Assembly (NCBI RefSeq): GCF_030651755.1
Contig: NZ_JAUSBZ010000056.1
Coordinates: forward strand, 1 to 39,718
Length of the DNA: 39,718 nucleotides
Origin: Phenylobacterium sp.
GTDB taxonomy: Bacteria; Pseudomonadota; Alphaproteobacteria; Caulobacterales; Caulobacteraceae
Direction: 5' to 3'
The notes under the pieces: model-generated
Seen by the model: the letters and a program-made list of their open reading frames with translations, nothing else
Databases searched by the model: none
What the model was told of the DNA's origin: nothing
In this document: piece by piece, positions 24,197-32,839 of the stretch
Layout: every line of letters starts with the position of its first letter
Numbering within the stretch: the stretch's first letter is position 1
Translations under genes and position numbers: made by a program

Positions 24197-24275
24197 GATA
24201 CGCCTCCCACAGCCCATTTTAGGCAGAGGGCTGCGACAGCCGTGCCACAGCCAAGCTTGCCGGGCGTGGCCCACG

Positions 24276-24305
24276 AAAAAGCGGCCGCGCGGTGAGCGCG
24301 GCCGC
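24276..24305 (-). terminator. Rho-independent terminator of sciP
   Basis: GCGGCCGCGC, a 5-base loop and GCGCGGCCGC form a perfect 10-bp GC-rich stem (24281-24305). On the minus strand it is followed directly by TTTTT (24280-24276). It lies 36 bases after the sciP stop codon. Confidence 0.85.
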
Positions 24306-24340
24306 CATTCTCGCGAACCGGTCCTGGGGGAGGGTTGGGC

Positions 24341-24631
24341 TCAGCGATACTGTTGCAGTCGGGTCGTGCGTAGTCCGGCCAGGCCGTGACGCTCGATCGA
24401 CTTCTGCCAGGCGAGGAATTCCTCGGACGTCAGCCCGTACCGGCTCAGGGCGTCCTCAAGGCTGAGCAGTCCGCCGCGTACGGCGGCCACCACCTCGGCC
24501 TTGCGGCGGATGACCCACCGTCCCGTATCGGCGGGCGGCAGGTCAGCCAGGGTCAAGGGCGCGCCGGTCGGGCCAATCACATAGGGCTCGCCGCGGCTGT
24601 TGGTTCGGGTCTGTTGTTGTTGTTGCAACAT
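24341..24631 (-). CDS. sciP: CtrA inhibitor SciP (DUF1153)
   Basis: A 96-residue HTH protein. YVIGPTGAPLTLADLPP, RWVIRRKAEVVAAVRGGLLSLEDALSRYGLTSEEFLAWQ and RHGLAGLRTTRLQQYR match Caulobacter SciP (DUF1153) almost throughout. SciP binds CtrA at promoters in G1 and blocks its activation of cell-cycle genes; it is made after CtrA and degraded by Lon. A polar Q-rich N-terminal extension (MLQQQQQTRTN) is longer than I recall for Caulobacter. It sits directly after flgE on the same strand, the Caulobacter order. Upstream sequence holds a CtrA-box-like site and downstream a strong terminator. Confidence 0.95.
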   Translation of the reverse strand: MLQQQQQTRTNSRGEPYVIGPTGAPLTLADLPPADTGRWVIRRKAEVVAAVRGGLLSLEDALSRYGLTSEEFLAWQKSIERHGLAGLRTTRLQQYR

Positions 24632-24776
24632 GGCTTTACGCCCTTCACACCATCATCGTTGAGCCAGACCATAGGGCGGCTGGCATAACAGCTGGTGAAT
24701 CCCGATAGTGAAAATTACAGTAACCATTTGCTCCCCCTGTGTACTGAAATGATACAGTTTGAGATTTCAGAAGGAA

Positions 24777-24791
24777 TTAACCTTCACTAAA
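24777..24791 (-). promoter_or_regulatory. CtrA-box-like site upstream of sciP
   Basis: On the plus strand this reads TTAACCTTCACTAAA: TTAA, a 7-base spacer, TAAA, one mismatch from the CtrA consensus TTAA-N7-TTAA. It lies in the 178-bp A/T-rich gap between flgE and sciP, about 150 bp before the sciP ATG. Known CtrA control of sciP in Caulobacter makes it plausible. Confidence 0.45.
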
Positions 24792-24809
24792 TCTCAGTTA
24801 CGCCGCAAG

Positions 24810-26195
24810 TTATCGGCGCATACTGATAAGTTCATCCAGCATCTGGTCGGCGGTTGTAATGATGCGGGAGCAGGCGGAGTAAGCTTTCTGCGTGGTGATC
24901 AGGCCGGTAAACTCAGCTGACATGTCCACTGTGGAGTTTTCGAGGGTGGAGGGCGAAATGGAGCCGGCGCCGCCCTGGCCTGGGAGCTTGATCACATACT
25001 CACCGCTGTCGATGGTGGCGCGGTAGGAGTTGCCGCTGACAGCTTGCAGACCGTCGGGGTTCGCGAAGGTGGCGACCCCGATGCGGGCGATCTGGCGGAT
25101 CTGGCTGTTGTCGAAAATCGCCGAGACGATCCCGCCTTCATCCACTTGCACGCCCACCACGGTGCCGACGGTCGCCCCGTCGGGGTTCACGATCCGCACC
25201 GTCGAGGCGCTGGCGTACTGGGTCAGCTTGTCCAGATCGAACCGGATATCCTGTGCGCCCACCCCCAGGCCATCATCCCACCGGGGCGTCCCACCGGCGC
25301 CGGACGCCGCCAGGCTGATGGTCGGCGCCGCACCAGCCGCGCCGAACAGGGTGGTGTTGGCGAGGTCGATGGTGCCATCCTGGTTGAACATCACCAGGCC
25401 TTGAGCGATCTGGCCTGAGGGGCCGCCGGTGACGTCGGCGGCGGGGATGGCGAAGATTTCAGCGTGCCACTCATTGGGATTGGCCGCGCTGCGCAACAGG
25501 CTGAACGACACCTTATGGGTGCCCCCCATGGTGTCGACGATGTTCATCTCGATGCTGAAATCCGGCTGGGTGCCGGTGGCGGGGTCGGAGTTCTCCTCCC
25601 AGTCGGCCATGGACCGGGTGGCCGGGTCATAGGTGCCTTCAGCCGCTGAGATGGTCTGGCGCTTGTCCAGATTGGCGTTCAGCGTGACATTGGCGGTCGC
25701 CTGCACCGCCGAGCCCAGATTCTTGACGTTGATCGAGTTGAGCTCAGTCAAGTCGGAAGGGTTGTAGTTGATGGTGCCATCCGCGGCGATCGGCCAGCCC
25801 TGCAGGTAGAAGCCGGCGTCGTTGCGCAGATAGCCATCGGAATCGACGTTGAACGAGCCGGCGCGGGTGAAGACGCGCTTGTCGGCGTCGGTGAGCCCAA
25901 AGCCCTTTTCAGTAACGATGAAGAAGCCGTCGCCGGAGATCGCGAGGTCGGTGGACGAGTTGGCGCTCTGAATCAGCCCCTGCTGGCTGATATATTGCCG
26001 CGTCAGGCCCTGAACGCCGCCGGCGCTATAGCGCCCGGTCACCGCCTGGGCGGTCACGATGTTGGCGAAGTTCACCTGATTGCGCTTGTAGGCGACGGTG
26101 TTGATGTTGGCGATATTGTCGGAGATCGCCGCAAGCGCGGAGGAATTGGCGGTCAATCCCGAGACGCCGGCGAGCATGGCGCTGTTGATGCTCAT
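24810..26195 (-). CDS. flgE: Flagellar hook protein FlgE
   Basis: A 461-residue extracellular subunit of the flagellar hook. The N-terminus MSINSAMLAGVSGLTANSSALAAISDNIANINTVAYK is the flagellar rod/hook signature (SDNIANxNTxxYK), and the C-terminus ENSTVDMSAEFTGLITTQKAYSA with TADQMLDELISMRR is the conserved D0 helix. Middle domains (DGFFIVTE, TRAGSFNVDSDGYL) fit the FlgE D1-D2 fold. Third gene of the fliK-flgD-flgE operon. Confidence 0.97.
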   Translation of the reverse strand: MSINSAMLAGVSGLTANSSALAAISDNIANINTVAYKRNQVNFANIVTAQAVTGRYSAGGVQGLTRQYISQQGLIQSANSSTDLAISGDGFFIVTEKGFGLTDADKRVFTRAGSFNVDSDGYLRNDAGFYLQGWPIAADGTINYNPSDLTELNSINVKNLGSAVQATANVTLNANLDKRQTISAAEGTYDPATRSMADWEENSDPATGTQPDFSIEMNIVDTMGGTHKVSFSLLRSAANPNEWHAEIFAIPAADVTGGPSGQIAQGLVMFNQDGTIDLANTTLFGAAGAAPTISLAASGAGGTPRWDDGLGVGAQDIRFDLDKLTQYASASTVRIVNPDGATVGTVVGVQVDEGGIVSAIFDNSQIRQIARIGVATFANPDGLQAVSGNSYRATIDSGEYVIKLPGQGGAGSISPSTLENSTVDMSAEFTGLITTQKAYSACSRIITTADQMLDELISMRR

Positions 26196-26254
26196 TGGGG
26201 TGTTTGCCTTCTTTGTTGGCTTGTGAGGGGCGGTTGCGTCCTTTCAGGACGCGG

Positions 26255-26992
26255 TCAGGCCGCCTGCGCCGGCGTTTCGTCGTCGCTGTCGTTACTGGGC
26301 GTGTTGGATCCACCGGAGTTGGTGGTGGTTGTAGGCGGCAGACCGATGCTGCTGATGGTCTGCCAGAGGGCGCGGCTGCCCCCGATGGTGACAAAGGTCT
26401 GGCCGTCCACCTGCTCGACCGCGCGAACAAGGCCCTCAATGAAGGTGTTGTGGCCAACCGTTGCGCCAGCGGAGTCGGTGGCGGTGACGCGCAGGGTGTA
26501 GGCCCCGCCGTCAGCAAGCTGGGCTCCCAGGACGTTCTTCCCGTTCCAGCTGAACTTGTGCTCGCCGCCCTGGAGGTTCTCCATGGCCTGGACGTGGACA
26601 ATGCCCCCTTTGGAGTCGAGCACCTCGACCTTGACGTTCTGGGCCTCCCGATCCAGGCGGAAAACCCAGTCGGCCGACTTGTCCGAGAGGTTCGCCTCAT
26701 TGGTGGCGGCGCGGACCTGTTTGCCGATCAGGCTGACGGCGTCGGCGACCCCATCGCCCGAGGCGCCAACCAGCTGCTTGAGAAGCTGGTTCGTGAGCAA
26801 TTGCTGCTCGACGCCGGTCATCTGCACGATCTGTTGCGTGAAGTCGCCGGAGTCCATCGGGGACAGCGGGTCCTGGTTTTTCATCTGCGTGGTCAGCAGC
26901 ACCAGGAAGGTGTCGAAGCTCTCAGCCAGCCGCTGCCCGCCCACGCTGGTGGAGGCGGCGGCCTGCGCATTGGCGACGGCGTTGGTTTGCAT
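26255..26992 (-). CDS. flgD: Flagellar hook assembly scaffold FlgD
   Basis: A 245-residue cap protein needed for hook polymerisation. The N-terminal part has the FlgD block FDTFLVLLTTQMKNQDPLSPMDSGDFTQQIVQMTGVEQQ (about 25-63); the C-terminal part has a FlgD tudor/Ig-like pair (KVEVLDSKGGIVHVQ, EHKFSWNGKNVLG, GGAYTLRVTATD). Starts 9 bases after fliK and ends 59 bases before flgE on the same strand. Confidence 0.95.
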   Translation of the reverse strand: MQTNAVANAQAAASTSVGGQRLAESFDTFLVLLTTQMKNQDPLSPMDSGDFTQQIVQMTGVEQQLLTNQLLKQLVGASGDGVADAVSLIGKQVRAATNEANLSDKSADWVFRLDREAQNVKVEVLDSKGGIVHVQAMENLQGGEHKFSWNGKNVLGAQLADGGAYTLRVTATDSAGATVGHNTFIEGLVRAVEQVDGQTFVTIGGSRALWQTISSIGLPPTTTTNSGGSNTPSNDSDDETPAQAA

Positions 26993-27001
26993 GGGGCTTC
27001 T

Positions 27002-28543
27002 CTAAATCCGAAGGTCCACGCCGGTCGGAGACCGGCGCTGCTGGTAGAGACGGTTCGCGATGGCGGTGGTGTCGGCCTCGTCGGCCACGCCCAGGGCGTT
27101 CTGGAAGGCCCGGCCCTGCCAGGCCTCACGGTCCGGGGCTTGATCAGCGAACTGGCCGCCCCCCCGCTGATCCTGTGGGGCGTTGAACGACAGGCCGCCT
27201 GACATGTCGAAGCCAGCCTGCTCCAGGGCCTTGAGCAATTCCCCAGACCGGCCGCGCATTTCGTTGGCGGCATGAGGGTTGTCGAACGCCATGGCGGCGG
27301 TGAGCTTGCCTTGCGCGTCAATGTCCACCCGCACGTCCACCCGGCCGAGGCCTTCAGGAGTGAGCTGGATATCGAAATGGGTTGTCCGTCCCTGAAGCTT
27401 GCGCGCCACCTGAGTGGCCAGGTCAGAAACGGTCGCCGGGGTGGCGACGACCCGGGAGGCGTCCCTGGTCTCGGCGGTCTGGCCGCCCTGGACGCCAGTC
27501 GTGGCGTGCAGGCCATCGGGTTCATCAAGGCTGACCGTCTGGGGGATGTCCCCTTCGGTAGGAACCGCCTCCCGTGGGACGTTCTCCATGGCGGCGGCTG
27601 CGGCGAAGGTGTCGGGCTTCGCCGCGGTTGGCCCAGGGCTATCGGTGATCAGGGCGAAGGGTGAGGCCGCCGGGGGCTGTGGGGCGGCCTTTGCGCTGGC
27701 GGTGGGCTTGACGGGGGCGGTGTCAGTCTCCTCAGCGCCGCTCTCCACGACGGCCTCGACCGGCGCCCCCGACTGGGAGGCGCGAAGGCTGACCACGCCC
27801 GCCGCGGCGGCGGCGGTCATCAAGGGCTGTGCCGCCGCCTGAACCGTCTGAGCAGGAGTCGGCGCCGTCTGAGCGGCAGGGGGCGCGGGCGGGCCGTCAG
27901 GGCGGGGCGGGGGAGCCACGCCGTTGGACGCCTGGTTCTGGGGTTCAGTCTGACCCGTCGTGAGGTTATGGGGCGCCCCGGCGGTGGCGCGCGGAGGTTC
28001 CGTTGGGCCTTGACGACCTTCGGCTAGAGGCGGCGGCTTGATGCTCTGCGTCTCGATGGGACTTTCAGGTCCGTCGGGAACGGCCTCCGCCGTGGCCGAA
28101 GAAGCCCTCGCTTCTATCTTGATCTCTCCACCGGTCTGGACGTCGACCTTGACCTCGACCGGGGCCCCGACATCGGCGGACGGCGACTGGACGCCGGAGG
28201 TGATGTCGACGCTGGTCTTGGCTGGATCAGCGCTCGGCGCCTGAACGGGGGGCGCCATGACCGGGGCAGGGGGCGGTAGGAGAGCGGCGGCGGCCAGAAT
28301 GTCGTCCTGATCGGTGCCTTCGGGCTGGAGCGTCTGACCCTCGGGATCAAGCTCCCCGTCGCCGGGCGCCTTGAAGACTTTTGTGGGGAGCGGCGCGGCC
28401 GCCTGAGCCTCGGGGGTTTCGCCAAACAGCGCCGCCATCAGACCTTCAAATCCGCTCACCGCAGCGCCAGCCGATGCGACGCCGCCAGCGCCAGGGACCG
28501 GCGCCGGAGAGGGAGGGACGATGGGAAGCAGCGAAAACGACAT
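27002..28543 (-). CDS. fliK: Flagellar hook-length control protein FliK
   Basis: A 513-residue ruler protein that sets hook length and switches export specificity. The long N-terminal half is Pro/Ala/Thr-rich and disordered, typical of FliK; the C-terminal region (HFDIQLTPEGLGRVDVRVDID, LTAAMAFDNPHAANEMRGRS, ELLKALEQAGFDMSGG) is the Flg_hook domain that contacts FlhB. The ATG chosen at 28543 (MSFSLLPIVPPSP) lies about 85 bp after the sigma-54 promoter. The frame is open to 28708 but that would include the promoter. First gene of the hook operon. Confidence 0.92.
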   Translation of the reverse strand: MSFSLLPIVPPSPAPVPGAGGVASAGAAVSGFEGLMAALFGETPEAQAAAPLPTKVFKAPGDGELDPEGQTLQPEGTDQDDILAAAALLPPPAPVMAPPVQAPSADPAKTSVDITSGVQSPSADVGAPVEVKVDVQTGGEIKIEARASSATAEAVPDGPESPIETQSIKPPPLAEGRQGPTEPPRATAGAPHNLTTGQTEPQNQASNGVAPPPRPDGPPAPPAAQTAPTPAQTVQAAAQPLMTAAAAAGVVSLRASQSGAPVEAVVESGAEETDTAPVKPTASAKAAPQPPAASPFALITDSPGPTAAKPDTFAAAAAMENVPREAVPTEGDIPQTVSLDEPDGLHATTGVQGGQTAETRDASRVVATPATVSDLATQVARKLQGRTTHFDIQLTPEGLGRVDVRVDIDAQGKLTAAMAFDNPHAANEMRGRSGELLKALEQAGFDMSGGLSFNAPQDQRGGGQFADQAPDREAWQGRAFQNALGVADEADTTAIANRLYQQRRSPTGVDLRI

Positions 28544-28625
28544 TGGGACCAGCAGGTTCGCGCCAGGGCGCCGAAGGGGGGAGATGGATCGGCGCCTGCT
28601 GCGCCCAAAGGTTCGGCGGGATATC

Positions 28626-28641
28626 AGCAACCTTCGCGCCA
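28626..28641 (-). promoter_or_regulatory. Sigma-54 promoter of fliK-flgD-flgE
   Basis: Minus-strand sequence TGGCGCGAAGGTTGCT matches the -24/-12 consensus TGGCACG-N4-TTGCT, with GG and GC exactly 10 bases apart. It lies about 83 bp ahead of the fliK ATG. The overlapping upstream bases CCGGCAAAC resemble an ftr half-site. Confidence 0.8.
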
Positions 28642-28800
28642 GTTTGCCGGAATCGGACAAATGATTGAAAAAGAACAGAAAAAAGATGTCATGAGGCCGT
28701 CGCCGCAAAAGCGACGCAGGCGGAACTTGCCCAGTCGACCGACCTGGCTCGGACGACTCTGCCGCCTTTCACAAAGGTTACCGGGAGGGGCTGCGAGAAC

Positions 28801-28816
28801 TGGCGCCGGACTTGCG
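28801..28816 (+). promoter_or_regulatory. Sigma-54 promoter of flgK-flgL
   Basis: TGGCGCCGGACTTGCG has GG and GC 10 bases apart, matching the -24/-12 consensus. It lies about 147 bp ahead of the flgK ATG and is divergent from the fliK promoter. Confidence 0.75.
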
Positions 28817-28906
28817 ACCAACTGGATGTCTGTTCCGGACCTTGAATAGGTCGGCATTGAAAAGGTTAGGGTTTTTCCGGACCCTCGCGTGCGCGTTCAC
28901 CTAAGA

Positions 28907-28925
28907 CCCGGCAGAATGCGCCGGG
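28907..28925. promoter_or_regulatory. ftr-like inverted repeat, possible FlbD site
   Basis: CCCGGC and GCCGGG surround a 7-base A-containing centre (AGAATGC). Caulobacter FlbD binds ftr elements of similar form, near GGCAAA and GCCGG half-sites, about 80-100 bp from sigma-54 promoters. This element lies about 90 bp downstream of the flgK promoter. FlbD binding is inferred. Confidence 0.5.
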
Positions 28926-28962
28926 CGACGCAGCGAGGATTGCCGGGTGGAAGGTGAAGGCC

Positions 28963-31059
28963 ATGTCACTGACGGCGGTCCTTAAGACAGCGAACTCCGG
29001 CCTCGTGGCGTCGCAGGTGGGCCTGCGCGCCGTCTCCGACAACATCGCCAACGTCAACACCCCTGGCTATGTCCGGAAGATCGTCGATCAGCAGCAACTG
29101 GTGGTCGGCGGCCAGGGCATGGGCGTCGAGGTCTCCGGCGTCAAACGGGTCACCGACCAGTACCTTCAGCTGGCCACCCTGAGCTCGGCTTCGGAGTCTG
29201 GCCGCTGGGACGCCGTCGCCCAGTACATGGACAACGCCCAGAGCCTGTTTGGCGACCCGTCGGGCGATTCCTTCTTCTTTGGACGCCTGGACGCCATCTG
29301 GAGCGCCTTTGCGGCCACCGCCAACGATCCGTCCTCCAGCCTGCTTCGAAGCCAGTCCCTCTCCTCCATCGAGGACTTCCTCAACGAAGGCGCGCGGATC
29401 AACAGTTCGATCGCCGAGCTCGGCCGGACGGTGGACACCCAGATCAGCGCCAATATCGACCGGGCTAACGATCTGCTGGAGCAGATCAACAAGCTGAACG
29501 CCGACATCAGCCGCGCGCGCATGGTGAACGCCGACGCCTCGGGTTCGGAGAACATCCAGAGCCAGCTGGTGGACGAGCTGGCCACCTTGATCAATGTGCA
29601 GGTCACATCCCGGCCCACCGGTGGTCTGATGATCCGCTCCACCGAAGGGGTGATGCTGGCCGGGGACGGCGCCGCCGTGCTGTCCTATTCGCGGACCGAC
29701 AGCACCAAGGGCTATATCACCGCCACCACATCGGCGGGATCAGGCGTCGGCAAGCCGATCACCATCACCGGGGGCGCGCTGCGCGGCCTGCTGGATCTGC
29801 GCGACGACAAGCTCCCGGGGATATCCGATCAACTCGGCGAATTTCTGAGCCGCGCGGCGGATTCCATCAACGCCGCCCACAACGCCGCGTCCACCGTTCC
29901 GGCCCAGGCCTCCCTGACCGGCCGCAACACTGGGCTTGACCTGCCCACCGCCATCAGCGGCTTCACCGGGGCGAGCACGGTCGCCATCGTCGACGCGGCT
30001 GGCCAGCTGACCCGAAGGGTGGATATCGACTTCACTGCGGGAACCATGAGCGTCGATGGGGGGCCAGCGGCCGCCTTCACGCCGGCGAGCTTCCTGGCCG
30101 ATCTCAACGCCTCCCTGGGCGCCACCGGCTCGGCCACCTTCGTCAATGGCGCGCTCAGCATCTCGGCGACGACTGGCGGGGTGGCCATCGACGAGGGGAC
30201 GTCGAACAAGGCGGGGCGGGCCTTCTCGCACTTCTTCGGCCTCAACGACATCGTCCGCTCAGGGGGCTTCACCAACTACGATACGGGCCTGTCGGGCGCC
30301 GACCCCCACGGCTTCACCCCCGGCGACCAGATCATCATCCGGCTGGCCCAGCAGGACGGCAAGCCGATCCGCGATGTGACGGTCAGCGTTCCGGCCGGGA
30401 CGAGTATGAACGACCTCGTCGCGGCCCTGAACCACAACACCACCGGGGTCGGCCTCTATGGCCAGTACACGCTGGACGACCAGGGGGGTCTGAAGTTCAC
30501 AGGCTCCGACCCCTTCTACGCCACCACCTCCATCGTCCAGGACAACACCGCCCGCGGCGCCGGCGGACCCTCCATCAGCGCGCTGTTTGGGCTGGGCACG
30601 GTGGAACGCGCCGGCCGGGCCAATCGTCTTCAGGTGGCCGCCGCCTATACCGCCGATCCGATGAAGGTCGGCCTGGCCAAGCTGGACCTGAGCGTCGCCC
30701 CCGGCCAGCCCGTTCTGACGCCCGGGGATGGCCGCGGCGCCCTGGCCCTGGCCACGGCCGGGGATGTGGTCTCCCGTTTCAGCGCCGCCGGCGCCCTGGG
30801 GAACGTCAATATGACGGTGTCCCGCTACGCCTCGGAGTTCGGCGGCTCCATCGGACGGGAATCGGCGGCCGCCGACACCCGTCGCTCCAGCGCCCAGGCG
30901 GTGAAGACTGAGGCGGTGAACCGTCGTCAGTCCGTCGAGGGCGTCAATCTGGACGAGGAACTGGTTCGTCTGACCACCTATCAGCAGGCCTTTAACGCTT
31001 CGGCCCGCATGATCCAGGCGGCCAAGGAACTGTTCGACGTCCTGACCAACATCGTCTGA
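28963..31059 (+). CDS. flgK: Flagellar hook-associated protein FlgK (HAP1)
   Basis: A 698-residue junction protein between hook and filament. The N-terminal block SLTAVLKTANSGLVASQ with AVSDNIANVNTPGYVRK is the flagellar rod/hook signature. The C-terminal block VNRRQSVEGVNLDEELVRL followed by TTYQQAFNASARMIQAAKEL is the FlgK hallmark. ATG 28963 has GGAAGG 8 bases ahead; the GTG at 28954 is less likely. Followed by flgL after 11 bases, one operon. Confidence 0.96.
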   Translation: MSLTAVLKTANSGLVASQVGLRAVSDNIANVNTPGYVRKIVDQQQLVVGGQGMGVEVSGVKRVTDQYLQLATLSSASESGRWDAVAQYMDNAQSLFGDPSGDSFFFGRLDAIWSAFAATANDPSSSLLRSQSLSSIEDFLNEGARINSSIAELGRTVDTQISANIDRANDLLEQINKLNADISRARMVNADASGSENIQSQLVDELATLINVQVTSRPTGGLMIRSTEGVMLAGDGAAVLSYSRTDSTKGYITATTSAGSGVGKPITITGGALRGLLDLRDDKLPGISDQLGEFLSRAADSINAAHNAASTVPAQASLTGRNTGLDLPTAISGFTGASTVAIVDAAGQLTRRVDIDFTAGTMSVDGGPAAAFTPASFLADLNASLGATGSATFVNGALSISATTGGVAIDEGTSNKAGRAFSHFFGLNDIVRSGGFTNYDTGLSGADPHGFTPGDQIIIRLAQQDGKPIRDVTVSVPAGTSMNDLVAALNHNTTGVGLYGQYTLDDQGGLKFTGSDPFYATTSIVQDNTARGAGGPSISALFGLGTVERAGRANRLQVAAAYTADPMKVGLAKLDLSVAPGQPVLTPGDGRGALALATAGDVVSRFSAAGALGNVNMTVSRYASEFGGSIGRESAAADTRRSSAQAVKTEAVNRRQSVEGVNLDEELVRLTTYQQAFNASARMIQAAKELFDVLTNIV

Positions 31060-31070
31060 GGACCATCACC

Positions 31071-32003
31071 ATGGTGAGCCGCGTCTCCACCGGCGGAAAC
31101 TACAGCGCCGTCCTGGCCAATCTGATCTCTGCCCAGCAGAGGCAGATGGACGCCGGGACGAAGGTCGCCAGCCAGAAGAATGGCTCGGACCTGAAGGACT
31201 ATGCCCGCAACGCCGAAATGCTGACCGCCATGCGGTCTATCGAAACCCGTCTGGGCGCCTTCACCGAGCAGAACAAGCTGGTGAGCGATCGTCTGACGAC
31301 GCAGGATTTCGCCCTGTCCCAGGTGGCCGACGCCGCCCAGATCGCCCGCCAGGCCATCGCCGAATCCATCGCCAGCGGGCGAGTGGACACGCTCATGCAG
31401 GACATGCAGGCGGCGTTCCGCAACGGCGTGGAGGGGATGAACGCCCGCTATGGCGGCAAATACCTGTTCGCCGGCGGTCAGGTGAACACCGCGCCGTTTT
31501 CAGCCACCTCCCTGAGCGACCTCACGATCCCCGCGACCAATGTGGCGGACTACTTCCACAACGACTCCTTCATCGCCCAGGCCAAGGTCGATGACTCCAC
31601 CCTGGTGAATGTGGGCTTCCTCGCCGACTCCTTCGGGCTTGGCATGATGGAGGCTTTCAAGGCCATGCAGGCCTTTGACGAAGGGGTCGATGGGCCGTTC
31701 AACGGTGAGCTCACCGACAACCAGCGCATCTTCCTGGAGAGCCAGCTTTCGGTGTGGGACAACGCCTACAAGGATCTGGTCAATGTTGGCGGCCGTAACG
31801 GCATGGTCCAGAGCCGCGTCGAGTCGGTGAAGGAGGACCTGGTCGCCCGATCCAACAGCATCAAGGGCATGATCGGAGAGATCGTCGACGCGGACATGAG
31901 TCTGGCGGTGTCGAACCTCCAGCAGGCTCAAATTTCCGTCCAGGCGGCCGCCCAGGTGTTCGTGGCGCTGCGCGAAAGCTCCCTGCTCAACGTCCTCCGA
32001 TAG
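31071..32003 (+). CDS. flgL: Flagellar hook-associated protein FlgL (HAP3)
   Basis: A 310-residue flagellin-like protein that connects FlgK to the filament. The flagellin N-domain is visible (RVSTGGNYSAVLANLISAQQRQ, KVASQKNGSD, FALSQVADAAQIARQAIAES) as is the C-domain (VADADMSLAVSNLQQAQISV-like end, with LRESSLLNVLR). It starts 11 bases after flgK with GAGGA ahead of ATG 31071. Followed by a 12-bp palindrome. Confidence 0.94.
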   Translation: MVSRVSTGGNYSAVLANLISAQQRQMDAGTKVASQKNGSDLKDYARNAEMLTAMRSIETRLGAFTEQNKLVSDRLTTQDFALSQVADAAQIARQAIAESIASGRVDTLMQDMQAAFRNGVEGMNARYGGKYLFAGGQVNTAPFSATSLSDLTIPATNVADYFHNDSFIAQAKVDDSTLVNVGFLADSFGLGMMEAFKAMQAFDEGVDGPFNGELTDNQRIFLESQLSVWDNAYKDLVNVGGRNGMVQSRVESVKEDLVARSNSIKGMIGEIVDADMSLAVSNLQQAQISVQAAAQVFVALRESSLLNVLR

Positions 32004-32010
32004 GTCTTTG

Positions 32011-32022
32011 GGCCGGCCGGCC
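32011..32022. terminator. Palindrome between convergent flgL and GST genes
   Basis: GGCCGGCCGGCC is a perfect 12-bp palindrome in the 21-bp gap between the two stop codons. A bidirectional terminator is possible, but there is no loop spacer or T-run, so this is weak. Confidence 0.25.
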
Positions 32023-32024
32023 GG

Positions 32025-32702
32025 TCAGCCTGGTCCCCAGATCGGCTCTGGGTCCGCCGCCAGACCGTGAAAGGCGCTGTAGGCTATGGCCATGGCGCTT
32101 CCGACATAGCTCTCCCGCGCCATCATCCGATCCAGCCAGCGCCTTGCCGCCGGGGTCGCGTCCAGCAGGGCGGCGCCCTCCGGCGTGCGGCCGAAGAACA
32201 GCAGGTGCGGCAGCAGGAAGGCGTCGGCCAGGGTCAGCCGGTCTCCCACCAGAAAACCTTGACCTTCCACCGCCTCGCCAATCAGCCGTATCTGCAGACG
32301 TAGCGGGTCGCGGGCGGTCTCCAGAAACGCCTGGTCGGGCTCGAACCCCCAGGCCGGCCGCACCAGGCGCTCCTTCATGAAGCGGTTCATCACCGGAAAG
32401 ACATAGGCGTTGATCAGGCTGACCCAGCGCAAGGTCTCAGCCTGACCCAGGGGGTCGGCCGGCTGCAGGGGCGGGCCGTCGAAGGCGCGGTCGATGTAGT
32501 GGGTGATGGCCTGGGTCTCGTAGAGGATGACCTGGCCGTGCTGCATCACCGGCATCTTGCCAAACGGATGCAGCCGCAGATGCGTCTCGGAGCCTAGCGT
32601 CAGAAGGCTCAGCTCATGATCGACGCCCTTCTCGTCGGCGGCCATCATGGCCGTCCAGAGATAGGCGCTTGCGGCCATCGAATGAAATATCAGCGTCGCC
32701 AT
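32025..32702 (-). CDS. Glutathione S-transferase family protein
   Basis: A 225-residue protein. The thioredoxin-like N-domain (LIFHSMAASAYLWTAMMAADEKG, KMPVMQHGQVILYETQAITHYID) has the conserved cis-Pro region MPV and the glutathione-binding E-T/S pair (YETQAI). The helical C-domain contains LVGDRLTLADAFLLPHL, the GST N-capping box. Ser at residue 8 or 12 could activate glutathione. ATG 32702 follows GGGAGATCC. Separated by 137 bp from the racemase gene on the same strand, so it may or may not be part of that operon. Confidence 0.88.
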   Translation of the reverse strand: MATLIFHSMAASAYLWTAMMAADEKGVDHELSLLTLGSETHLRLHPFGKMPVMQHGQVILYETQAITHYIDRAFDGPPLQPADPLGQAETLRWVSLINAYVFPVMNRFMKERLVRPAWGFEPDQAFLETARDPLRLQIRLIGEAVEGQGFLVGDRLTLADAFLLPHLLFFGRTPEGAALLDATPAARRWLDRMMARESYVGSAMAIAYSAFHGLAADPEPIWGPG

Positions 32703-32839
32703 GCCGGATCTCCCGCCGCGACCACTAGAATCCGGCCGTGGCCAACCTTGCCTTGTCCGGGATCAAATTGGCCCAGACGGTCGTCCAAGGTTATCGAGCG
32801 CGCCCGACATCTGGGTTTGAAATCGCCTTTGGGCGCTTC

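Noticed and set aside
23302..24222. Arg/Pro-rich plus-strand frame of 306 codons
   Set aside because: Overlaps fumC, the RusA-like gene and the membrane protein in a different frame; translation is low complexity.
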